A stretch of DNA of 11,132 nt from Enterococcaceae bacterium (GCA_030150665.1 JASLFJ010000008.1:1-11132); one strand, 5' to 3'. Positions 1 through 5,596 are shown, counted from the first letter of the stretch. Notes: generated from the sequence alone by a model not told the origin. Program-made: numbers and translations.

Positions 1-375
1 GGATCCACCAATTGAGAATAAAATCATTAAAATAACAATAATCAGTAATTCACGCCCTTTAAGACGTTCTACTAATTTTTGAATCCCAGCTTCTAAAGCA
101 CCTGTTTGCGTTACGATATTTAAAAATCCACCTAATACTAAGATAAATACACAAATATCTAACGCATCTTGAAACCCGTGAAAAGGTGCCATAACAACAT
201 CTGACAGTGAAGCACCAACTACTGAGCTTACTGTATCTCCTGCATCAGTTACTGTTGGCGTAAAAGGTTGTCCTGCTAAAAATTGTGTAATAATGGCAAG
301 TACGATAATGATAATAAATAATATACTAAACGAGGACAGCTGTTTTTTTTCTTTTTTCTTCTTTGCTTCGCCCAT
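1..375 (-). CDS. arcD: ArcD-like arginine/ornithine antiporter, YfcC/DcuC-type family (5' part only)
   Basis: This is an open frame of 125 codons that runs off the left edge, so only the N-terminal part is present. It begins at an ATG (375-373) with MGEAKKKKEKKQ, a lysine-rich cytoplasmic head, followed by a hydrophobic segment at about residues 17-34, a second at about 72-90 (ICVFILVLGGFLNIV), and a third starting near 109 that ends at the window edge in FSIGGS. The short basic head, the FILVLGGF segment and the SIGGS/T motif fit the YfcC family of basic amino acid or dicarboxylate carriers (PF03606). In Enterococcus faecalis a member of this type is the last gene of arcABCRD. The position, 37 bases downstream of arcR on the same strand, supports a role in arginine/ornithine exchange. 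That substrate is inferred from context. The ribosome binding site is a modest AGGGA. Confidence 0.8.
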   Translation of the reverse strand, partial: MGEAKKKKEKKQLSSFSILFIIIIVLAIITQFLAGQPFTPTVTDAGDTVSSVVGASLSDVVMAPFHGFQDALDICVFILVLGGFLNIVTQTGALEAGIQKLVERLKGRELLIIVILMILFSIGGS

Positions 376-412
376 AATGATTCCCTACTTTCTTAGTTAG
401 TTTTTAATCATA

Positions 413-1096
413 TTATCTTCCAACAGGATCAAAATAAAATGGATCTAATAATATCATTTTTTTCCGTTCATACTTCAACTTTTTTAAACTTACTAATTTT
501 TTCACTAAAATACTTGTCGTTTCTCGAGATGTGCCACTAAGCAGTGCTAACTCATTAATGGTAATCGGTGCTTGAATTTCTATATATCCTTGATCAACTG
601 TCTTTCCTAATCGATAACCTAAAAGATATATTGAAATACGAATACGTTCTAAAGAATCCGATGAAACACCATATTGAATTCGATATTTATTAAGCATATG
701 CTGCTCAGATAATTGTTCTAAACTAAATCTTAAAAAATCTGCAGAATCTTTTAATTCCTGTTCTAACATAGACATTGAACTTGAATACACGGTAATCGGT
801 GTATAAGCCATATATGTTGCGGCATAATACTGATCTGAAAATAAATCTTGTAGTGGAAAAAAGGTTCCAGAAGAAAAATAATCTAAATAAAAATATTTTC
901 CTTCACTATCTGTATACTCTACTTTAACAATTCCTTGCTTTAAGAAAAAAAATTTATCTTTCAATTCATCTTGGTACGCTAAAATTTGTCCTTTAGGATA
1001 TTTATGTAAATACCAATCAATCGATAAACGTTCGACACAGCGAACGTTTAACGATTCTAGATCATATTTTAATGTTTTAATCAGCGCAGTATCCAT
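413..1096 (-). CDS. arcR: Crp/Fnr-family transcriptional regulator of the arginine deiminase operon
   Basis: The 227-residue protein has the Crp/Fnr layout. An N-terminal cyclic-nucleotide-binding-like beta-barrel covers about residues 25-115 (KGQILAYQDELKDKFFFLKQGIVKV), a long dimerisation helix covers about 118-142, and a C-terminal winged helix-turn-helix covers about 178-215 (ITINELALLSGTSRETTSILVKKL). Its ATG overlaps the arcC stop by one base (TAATG), implying translational coupling and co-transcription with arcABC. In E. faecalis, Streptococcus and Lactobacillus, Crp/Fnr proteins encoded in this operon (ArcR/Flp type) act on the arc promoter. There is only one cysteine (Cys20), so an FNR-type [4Fe-4S] cluster is not possible. 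The helix-turn-helix carries SGTSRETTSILVKKL, as expected for a family that reads TGTGA-like half sites. The effector is unknown. The family call is firm; the role is inferred from operon position. Confidence 0.88.
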   Translation of the reverse strand: MDTALIKTLKYDLESLNVRCVERLSIDWYLHKYPKGQILAYQDELKDKFFFLKQGIVKVEYTDSEGKYFYLDYFSSGTFFPLQDLFSDQYYAATYMAYTPITVYSSSMSMLEQELKDSADFLRFSLEQLSEQHMLNKYRIQYGVSSDSLERIRISIYLLGYRLGKTVDQGYIEIQAPITINELALLSGTSRETTSILVKKLVSLKKLKYERKKMILLDPFYFDPVGR

Positions 1097-2028
1097 TATC
1101 CTGCAACAATTTCAGTACCAACAATGCCTTGTCCAAAATTGCTTAAGTTTTCTAAAGAAGTAATGACAGCTTTACTATCTTTATTTTTTTCAACATAATC
1201 AATTGCAGCTTCAACTTTCGGTAACATACTTCCTTTTGCAAATTGATCTTCTTTAATATATTGTTTCATTTGAGATACAGTCACACGTTCAAGTTTTTCT
1301 TGATTTTCTTTACCAAAGTTAATGTATACATTATCCACACCTGTAAGTACAACAAATAAATCTGCATGTACAAGATCTGCTAATTTTTCAGAAGCAAAGT
1401 CTTTATCAATAACCGCTTCTACTCCTTCATGATCTTGTCCAACAACAGGAATACCGCCACCACCAGCTGCTACGACAATCGTATCATTTTCAACAAGTGT
1501 ATTTACAGTTTCATATTCAACGATACTGATTGGTTTTGGACTTGGAACCACTTTACGCCATCCACGACCTGCATCTTCAACAAATTTTGCTCCTGTTTTT
1601 TCCATTTCAACTTTTGCTTCTTCTTCTGTTAAAAAGGGGCCAATAGGTTTTGTTGGATGCTCAAATGCTGGATCTTTTGCATCGACAACAACTTGAGTCA
1701 CTACCGCAGCAACTTTTTTGTCAATTCCTTCTTTTTTTAATGCTTTATTTAAAGCATTAACCATCCAGTAACCAATGCTTCCTTGTGTCATAGCAACACA
1801 TGTATCTAATGGAAGTGCTGGGTTTTGTGGTGAATCTGCAGCTTGTTGTTGTAATAACAAGTTTCCAACTTGCGGCCCATTTCCATGTGAAATAATTAAT
1901 TGATAATCTTGTTTAATTAAATTCACTAAATGTTCTGCAGTTTGTTCTAACGCTTTTTGCTGTGCTTGTGCAGTTGCATCATCTGATAAAATGGCATTTC
2001 CACCTAAAGCTACGACTAATTTTTTCAT
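1096..2028 (-). CDS. arcC: Carbamate kinase
   Basis: Carbamate kinase catalyses the last step of the arginine deiminase pathway: carbamoyl phosphate plus ADP gives ATP, ammonia and CO2. The 310-residue protein opens with MKKLVVALGGNAIL, the nucleotide/phosphate-binding GGNA loop of the amino-acid kinase fold. It also has SHGNGPQVGNLLLQQ, AMTQGSIGYW, PTKPIGPF, GRGWRKVVPSPKP, AAGGGGIPV, EAVIDKDFASEKLA and GSMLPKVEAA, all hallmarks of carbamate kinase at the usual length. A GTG lies one codon upstream (2031). I prefer the ATG at 2028 because AAGGAG is spaced well for it and family members start at this point, but either is possible. The stop overlaps the arcR start. It sits downstream of an intrinsic terminator that separates it from arcB, so its expression may be uncoupled from arcAB. 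Confidence 0.97.
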   Translation of the reverse strand: MKKLVVALGGNAILSDDATAQAQQKALEQTAEHLVNLIKQDYQLIISHGNGPQVGNLLLQQQAADSPQNPALPLDTCVAMTQGSIGYWMVNALNKALKKEGIDKKVAAVVTQVVVDAKDPAFEHPTKPIGPFLTEEEAKVEMEKTGAKFVEDAGRGWRKVVPSPKPISIVEYETVNTLVENDTIVVAAGGGGIPVVGQDHEGVEAVIDKDFASEKLADLVHADLFVVLTGVDNVYINFGKENQEKLERVTVSQMKQYIKEDQFAKGSMLPKVEAAIDYVEKNKDSKAVITSLENLSNFGQGIVGTEIVAG

Positions 2029-2081
2029 CACAAAATCTCTCCTTTAGCTCAAAAACTTTATCAATAAACTGATCACTTTAT

Positions 2082-2110
2082 ACTATACAAAAAAAAGGGC
2101 ATGAATTCAA
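2082..2110 (-). promoter_or_regulatory. Candidate arcC-arcR-arcD promoter inside the arcB terminator
   Basis: Reading the minus strand, TTGAAT (2110-2105) and TATAGT (2087-2082) are separated by exactly 17 bases. The -35 hexamer starts in the loop of the terminator hairpin and its last base is the first base of the descending stem arm. The spacer contains the rest of that arm and the T-run. The hexamers match sigma-A consensus at 4/6 and 5/6. Prediction only; part of the match is forced by the AT-rich terminator. Confidence 0.4.
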
Positions 2111-2122
2111 CGTTTCATGCCC
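2089..2122 (-). terminator. Intrinsic terminator between arcB and arcC
   Basis: A perfect 9-base-pair stem (GGGCATGAA at 2097-2105 with TTCATGCCC at 2114-2122) and an 8-base loop are followed on the minus strand by eight T (2096-2089). It begins just after the arcB stop, inside the arc operon. Complete termination would cut off arcC, arcR and arcD, so read-through or a second promoter is expected. Confidence 0.85.
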
Positions 2123-2130
2123 TCACTGGT

Positions 2131-3153
2131 TTAAACCTTTGGAATAAATAGATTTCCTAATGTTGCTGCCATAATCGCTTTAATTGAGTGCATACGGTTT
2201 TCTGCTTCTTCAAATTGACGAGCATACTTACTACGGAACACTTCATCAGTGATTTCCATTTCTGTTAATCCCCATTTTTCAGCAACCATTTTTCCATAGT
2301 CAGTTTCAGTATCATGGAACGCAGGAAGACAGTGTAGTACAATTAATTCACCATTTTCACTATTTCCAGTTTTACGAACCATATCCATATTTACTTGGTA
2401 AGGTTTTAATAAGTTTACACGCTCTTCAAACTTATCTTCTTCACCCATAGATACCCAAACATCAGTATAAAGAACGTTGGCACCTTTAACGCCTTCTTCT
2501 ACAGAATCGGTAATCATAATTTTGCTTCCAGATTCTTTAGAGAATTTTTCAGCATATTCAACAACTTCTTTTTCTGGGAATAGTTCTTTTGGAGCACAAA
2601 TACGTACATTAACTCCTAAGATACTTCCAGTTACTAATAAGCTATTGGCCATATTGTTACGTCCATCACCAACATAAACTAAAGTAAGCCCTTCTAATGT
2701 TCCAAAGTTTTCTTTAATAGTCATAAAGTCAGCGATCATTTGAGTTGGATGCCACTCATCTGTTAATCCATTCCATACAGGAACACCTGAGTATTTCGCT
2801 AATTCTTCAACCATCTCTTGGCTAAATCCACGAAACTCAATTCCATCAAACATGCTTCCTAATACTTTAGCTGTATCTTCAACAGATTCTTTTTTCTTTA
2901 ATTGAATATCATTTTGTCCTAAAAATTCAGGATTAGCTCCTAAATCATTAGCTGCTACAGTAAATGCTGCACGTGTTCTTGTGGATGTTTTTTCAAATAA
3001 TAAAGCAATATTTTTTCCTTTTAAGTATTCATGAGGAATACCACGTTTTTTCAAGTCCTTTAAATGAATAGAAAAATCAATTAAATATTCTAATTCTTCT
3101 CTTGTAAAATCTTTTTCTGCTAATAAACTACGTCCTTGAAATACTGATGTCAT
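2131..3153 (-). CDS. arcB: Ornithine carbamoyltransferase, catabolic
   Basis: This enzyme carries out phosphorolysis of citrulline to ornithine and carbamoyl phosphate, the second step of the arginine deiminase pathway. The 340-residue length is usual. The carbamoyl-phosphate loop STRTR is at residues 57-61, HPTQ at 135-138, the ornithine-binding segment DVWVSMGEE at 231-239 and the catalytic HCLPAF at 274-279. The ATG at 3153 follows AAGGGGAAG at good spacing. It lies 108 bases downstream of arcA and is followed by an intrinsic terminator. The catabolic rather than biosynthetic role is inferred from its place in the arc operon; the same family also includes anabolic ArgF, and sequence alone does not separate them here. 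Confidence 0.97.
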   Translation of the reverse strand: MTSVFQGRSLLAEKDFTREELEYLIDFSIHLKDLKKRGIPHEYLKGKNIALLFEKTSTRTRAAFTVAANDLGANPEFLGQNDIQLKKKESVEDTAKVLGSMFDGIEFRGFSQEMVEELAKYSGVPVWNGLTDEWHPTQMIADFMTIKENFGTLEGLTLVYVGDGRNNMANSLLVTGSILGVNVRICAPKELFPEKEVVEYAEKFSKESGSKIMITDSVEEGVKGANVLYTDVWVSMGEEDKFEERVNLLKPYQVNMDMVRKTGNSENGELIVLHCLPAFHDTETDYGKMVAEKWGLTEMEITDEVFRSKYARQFEEAENRMHSIKAIMAATLGNLFIPKV

Positions 3154-3212
3154 ATTATCTTCCCCTTATCTTTCCATGAAATTATAATTACACTTAACAT
3201 TCTCAAAAGGTT

Positions 3213-3242
3213 AGAGATTATCATATAACGATGACAATCTCT
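3213..3242 (-). other. Hairpin in the arcA-arcB intergenic spacer
   Basis: Seven base pairs (AGAGATT with AATCTCT), one mismatch and four more base pairs enclose a 6-base loop. No T-run follows on the minus strand (AACCTTTTGAG), so it is not a standard terminator. By analogy with processed polycistronic mRNAs it could be a cleavage or stabilising element protecting the 3' end of arcA mRNA. That role is inference. Confidence 0.5.
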
Positions 3243-3261
3243 TTATATTGATAAAACCTTA

Positions 3262-4476
3262 TTAAATATCTTCACGTACAATTGGCATACTCATGCAACG
3301 TGGGCCCCCACGACCGCGAACTAATTCACTTCCGCGAATGTAGTTAAGTTTTACTCCAGCTTCTTCTAATAATTTATTCGTTACTGTGTTACGATCGTAA
3401 ACAACCACTTCACCTGGTGCAATTGTTAGTGTGTTAGATCCATCATTCCATTGTTCGCGTGCTGCAGTTACAATGTTATCTCCACCACAACGAATTAATG
3501 TAACTTTATCTAACTCTAAATATTTACATAGAATATGTTCTAATGTATCTGTTTCTTTTTTGATTTCCATATCTTTAGAAATTGAATAAACCGTTAAATC
3601 TCCTTCAATTTCTGGATGGATTGTAAACTTATCATAATCAACCATAGTAAATACAGTATCTAAATGCATAAATTTACGCTCATTACCAATATCAAATGCT
3701 AAAATATTTTCAAAACCGATATTACGATCAAAAATATTTTTCGCTAATTTTTGAATAGATTCAGCTTTTGTACGTTGAGAAATTCCAATCGCTAATAATT
3801 TTTTAGAAAGAACTAGCTCATCTCCACCTTCAATCGCTGTTGTTTCATCACGATTGTATAAGAAAGGAACTTCTGCATCTTTAAAGCGTGGATGATATGT
3901 AAAGATATATTTACCATAAATAGTCTCACGGTTACGTGTTACTGAATACATTTTATTTAAAGATACTCCAAATCCAATTGTTGCAAATGGATCACGTGTG
4001 AAGTATAAGTTTGGCATTGGATCGATCGCAAATGGATAATCAGAATCCACCATATCTGCTAAATCTTTGTGCTCATAGTTTGGCACTTCTTCTTTTTGTA
4101 ATCCTGCCATTGTTTTATCGATTAATTCACGCTTATCTTCAATAGCCATAAGCATTTCATAAATTTTTTCACGCATTACAGGACTTTCAATATCTGCTTC
4201 ATCAAGATACTCTTGAATGAATTGTTCTTTAATCTTGTCATCGGTTAATGATTCTGCAGCAAGATCTTCTAAGTATAAAACTTCAATTCCTTTGCTACGT
4301 AATAAATCTGCAAAAGCATCATGCTCTTTTTGTGCATCTTCAAGGAACGGAATATCATCAAATAATAAACGTTCTAAATAGTCTGGCATTAAGTTTTCTA
4401 ATTCTTTACCAGGACGATGAAGTACAACAGTTTTGAGTTTACCAATTTCTGAATAGACATTAATAGGTCTTTCCAC
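3262..4476 (-). CDS. arcA: Arginine deiminase
   Basis: Arginine deiminase hydrolyses arginine to citrulline and ammonia in the cytoplasm, the first step of the pathway. Numbering from the chosen GTG start (404 residues), the guanidino-modifying fold carries FTRDP (Asp162), IEGGDE (Glu216), HLDTVF (His271 and Asp273) and RGRGGPRCMSMP with the nucleophile Cys394, so the catalytic set is complete. The frame extends three codons upstream to another GTG at 4485, but that codon overlaps the AAGGAG ribosome binding site (4490-4485) and cannot be the start. The GTG at 4476 is 8 bases from AAGGAG and gives MERPINVYSEIGKLKT, matching the family N-terminus. It is first in arcA-B-C-R-D and preceded by a long control region with cre-like and Crp/ArgR-like sites. 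Confidence 0.97.
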   Translation of the reverse strand: MERPINVYSEIGKLKTVVLHRPGKELENLMPDYLERLLFDDIPFLEDAQKEHDAFADLLRSKGIEVLYLEDLAAESLTDDKIKEQFIQEYLDEADIESPVMREKIYEMLMAIEDKRELIDKTMAGLQKEEVPNYEHKDLADMVDSDYPFAIDPMPNLYFTRDPFATIGFGVSLNKMYSVTRNRETIYGKYIFTYHPRFKDAEVPFLYNRDETTAIEGGDELVLSKKLLAIGISQRTKAESIQKLAKNIFDRNIGFENILAFDIGNERKFMHLDTVFTMVDYDKFTIHPEIEGDLTVYSISKDMEIKKETDTLEHILCKYLELDKVTLIRCGGDNIVTAAREQWNDGSNTLTIAPGEVVVYDRNTVTNKLLEEAGVKLNYIRGSELVRGRGGPRCMSMPIVREDI

Positions 4477-4507
4477 ATTAACCACTCCTTATTAAGTATG
4501 ACTTAAG

Positions 4508-4521
4508 TATAAGCGATTACA
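4508..4521 (-). promoter_or_regulatory. cre-like CcpA site close to arcA
   Basis: TATAAGCGATTACA matches the published cre consensus TGWAANCGNTNWCA at all positions but the second. It lies 32 bases upstream of the arcA GTG and just downstream of a candidate -10 (4531-4536), a position suited to roadblock repression by CcpA when preferred sugars are present. Inference from motif only. Confidence 0.6.
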
Positions 4522-4530
4522 TAAGTTAAT

Positions 4531-4536
4531 TCTATA
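4531..4536 (-). promoter_or_regulatory. Candidate proximal arcA -10 element
   Basis: On the minus strand TATAGA (5/6 to TATAAT) would start RNA near 4524, giving a leader of about 48 bases. No good -35 is present at 17 bases; instead a long dyad centred on 4560 occupies that region, which suggests a factor-dependent promoter if it is used. Confidence 0.35.
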
Positions 4537-4547
4537 GGATACTTAAC

Positions 4548-4572
4548 ATATAAAATGTCGTACATTCTATAT
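4548..4572. promoter_or_regulatory. Long dyad, candidate operator upstream of arcA
   Basis: A 25-base dyad has arms ATATA and AATGT on one side, ACATT and TATAT on the other, a CGT centre (4559-4561) and a single mismatched pair (4553/4567). Its odd-numbered centre does not fit the usual Crp/Fnr half-site spacing. It covers the -35 region of the proximal candidate promoter. The binding protein is unknown. Confidence 0.5.
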
Positions 4573-4617
4573 TTTTTAACTTTTGTATTTTCTATCATCT
4601 TTTTTTACTAAACTTTA

Positions 4618-4631
4618 AGTAAACGCTTATA
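4618..4631 (-). promoter_or_regulatory. Second cre-like CcpA site, distal
   Basis: AGTAAACGCTTATA matches the cre consensus TGWAANCGNTNWCA except at the first and thirteenth positions, with the ACGCTT core intact. It lies just downstream of candidate -10 elements TATAAA at 4637-4632 and 4657-4652 (minus strand), consistent with CcpA repression of a distal arcA promoter. Confidence 0.5.
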
Positions 4632-4651
4632 TTTATACGATATCAAACAAA

Positions 4652-4657
4652 TTTATA
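4652..4657 (-). promoter_or_regulatory. Candidate distal arcA -10 element
   Basis: TATAAA on the minus strand would place a start near 4645, with the Crp/Fnr-like palindrome centred about 57 bases upstream, near the usual class I activator position. The -35 region is A/T-only and unlike consensus, as expected for an activator-dependent promoter. A second TATAAA at 4637-4632 is an alternative. Confidence 0.35.
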
Positions 4658-4693
4658 CTAAAATTTTTTTATTTTTTTATTTCATACATTGGT

Positions 4694-4711
4694 TTGTAAA
4701 AATATTCACAA
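4694..4711 (-). promoter_or_regulatory. Crp/Fnr-like palindrome (possible ArcR site, or ARG box)
   Basis: The minus strand reads TTGTGAATATTTTTACAA, which is TGTGA-N6-TTACA, one base from the TGTGA-N6-TCACA Crp/Fnr consensus. The operon encodes a Crp/Fnr regulator, so ArcR is the natural candidate. The same bases also match the E. coli ARG-box consensus TNTGAATWWWWATTCANW at 16 of 18 positions, so ArgR binding cannot be excluded. Confidence 0.55.
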
Positions 4712-4726
4712 GTTATTGTATAAATA

Positions 4727-4764
4727 AAAAATGTATGCGTGTAAGTTAACAAGCATACATTTTT
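4727..4764 (-). terminator. Intrinsic terminator of argR
   Basis: A 12-base-pair stem (AAAAATGTATGC at 4727-4738 with GCATACATTTTT at 4753-4764) with a 14-base loop ends on the minus strand in a run of T just after argR. It insulates the arc control region from argR transcription and is symmetric enough to act in both directions. Confidence 0.8.
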
Positions 4765-4792
4765 ATATGGAAATAAAGGATGTTTTTAATCA

Positions 4793-5266
4793 TTATATCG
4801 ATTCAACAAGTTGCGCAAAGTAATTATAAATTTTTTTAGATTTTTCTTCATCTTCTGAAATCAGTAAAATAGTATCATCCCCAGCAACGGTTGCAACTAC
4901 ATCTTCAAATTCTATTTCATCAATTAAAAAAGCAATAGACTGTCCATGTCCTGGTAACACTTTAACAATATTCATAAATGAAACACGTTGATGAGAGATT
5001 AAACAATCATGCAAATAATTTTGTAGTTTTTCTTCATCTGTTACTAATTTTTTCTTATCATCAAATTCTTTCCATACTTTATAAACAGACTGCCCTTCTT
5101 TATTTTGTGTTTTAATAATATTTAATTCCCGAATATCTCTAGAAATAGTTGCCTGAGTAGTCTCTACCCCTTCTTCTTCTAAAAAAGCTAATAACTCTAA
5201 TTGATTTGTAACTTGTTGTTCTGAAATGATCTTTTTAATTAAAGATTGACGTTCACTTTTTTTCAA
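4793..5266 (-). CDS. argR: Arginine repressor, ArgR/AhrC family
   Basis: ArgR is an arginine-sensing hexameric regulator that binds ARG boxes; in Gram-positive bacteria it represses biosynthesis and can activate catabolism. The 157-residue protein has a winged helix N-terminal domain (residues 1-70, recognition helix near QATISRDIREL at 38-48) and a C-terminal oligomerisation/arginine-binding domain with VATVAGDDTILLI; the GDD at 129-131 is the arginine-contacting motif. The start is TTG (5266-5264), nine bases from AGGAG, giving MKKSERQSLIKKII, the standard family N-terminus. No in-frame ATG or GTG is available between it and an upstream stop. It is divergent from argS and upstream of arcABCRD on the same strand, which fits control of both. 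Some enterococci carry two ArgR paralogues near arc genes; only one is in this window. Confidence 0.95.
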   Translation of the reverse strand: MKKSERQSLIKKIISEQQVTNQLELLAFLEEEGVETTQATISRDIRELNIIKTQNKEGQSVYKVWKEFDDKKKLVTDEEKLQNYLHDCLISHQRVSFMNIVKVLPGHGQSIAFLIDEIEFEDVVATVAGDDTILLISEDEEKSKKIYNYFAQLVESI

Positions 5267-5345
5267 ACCAACTCACTCCTTATGATGATTCATTTTTAAT
5301 CTTATTCTTACTTATATGTACAAATATAAATTTCCCACTGCCTAT

Positions 5346-5363
5346 TTTGCATATAATTTCATT
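5346..5363 (-). promoter_or_regulatory. Candidate ARG box over the argR transcription start
   Basis: On the minus strand AATGAAATTATATGCAAA matches 15 of 18 positions of TNTGAATWWWWATTCANW and retains the TGAA...TGCAA arms of the Bacillus AhrC consensus. It overlaps the end of the candidate argR -10, suggesting autorepression. Confidence 0.45.
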
Positions 5364-5389
5364 TTATTAAAATATATCTTATATTTCAA
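5361..5389 (-). promoter_or_regulatory. Candidate argR promoter
   Basis: Minus strand TTGAAA (5389-5384), a 17-base spacer and TAAAAT (5366-5361) would give a start near 5354 and a leader of about 88 bases. The hexamers are good, but the region is very AT-rich. Confidence 0.5.
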
Positions 5390-5463
5390 ACAGTATTTTT
5401 CCAATACACCTTTTCTTATTTTAAAGGAAAAACACATTAATATCTAGATACTTTGATGTATTA

Positions 5464-5492
5464 TTGCAATATAATGTCCCTTTTGCTATAAT
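5464..5492 (+). promoter_or_regulatory. argS promoter
   Basis: TTGCAA at 5464-5469, a 17-base spacer and a perfect TATAAT at 5487-5492 preceded by the extended TGC motif make a strong sigma-A promoter. RNA would start near 5499, leaving a leader of about 98 bases that holds two hairpins. Confidence 0.8.
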
Positions 5493-5508
5493 GATGACAA
5501 TTAAATAT

Positions 5509-5525
5509 TATACATAATTTGTATA
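5509..5525. promoter_or_regulatory. Perfect 17-base dyad at the argS transcript start
   Basis: TATACATAATTTGTATA is a perfect inverted repeat (TATACA/TGTATA, 5-base centre) starting about 10 bases downstream of the predicted argS start. It shares bases with the first leader hairpin. It could be an operator; its arms point the opposite way from ARG-box and Crp sites, so no regulator is named. Confidence 0.4.
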
Positions 5526-5542
5526 CCATTTTGGTTACAAAT
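5517..5542 (+). other. First argS leader hairpin
   Basis: ATTTGTA pairs with TACAAAT and, past a bulged T, ACC pairs with GGT around an ATTTT loop, giving ten base pairs in the predicted 5' untranslated RNA. The T-box signature is absent. Confidence 0.5.
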
Positions 5543-5546
5543 GAAT

Positions 5547-5569
5547 GAATTTCTACCTCATAGAAATTC
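5547..5569 (+). other. Second argS leader hairpin
   Basis: A perfect 9-base-pair stem GAATTTCTA/TAGAAATTC has a CCTCA loop. It ends 14 bases before the TGGAGG ribosome binding site and is followed by TAAAAATATG, not a T-run, so it is not a terminator. It could affect ribosome access or RNA stability. Confidence 0.55.
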
Positions 5570-5596
5570 TAAAAATATGAATCTGGAGGCTCTATT

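Noticed and set aside
1..6. BamHI site GGATCC at the very start as a possible cloning junction
   Set aside because: The bases encode the conserved GGS of the carrier motif in frame, so the site can be natural; there is no vector sequence.
1429..1632. Plus-strand open frame inside arcC
   Set aside because: Composition is that of a shadow frame (rich in Phe, Asn, Cys and Thr) with no ribosome binding site; arcC is strongly conserved here.
3213..3242. Terminator between arcA and arcB
   Set aside because: The stem is interrupted and no T-run follows on the minus strand, so it is listed only as a hairpin.
5499..5596. T-box riboswitch upstream of argS
   Set aside because: The T-box sequence (AGGGTGGNACCGCG type), a long specifier stem and a leader terminator are all absent; the leader is also too short.
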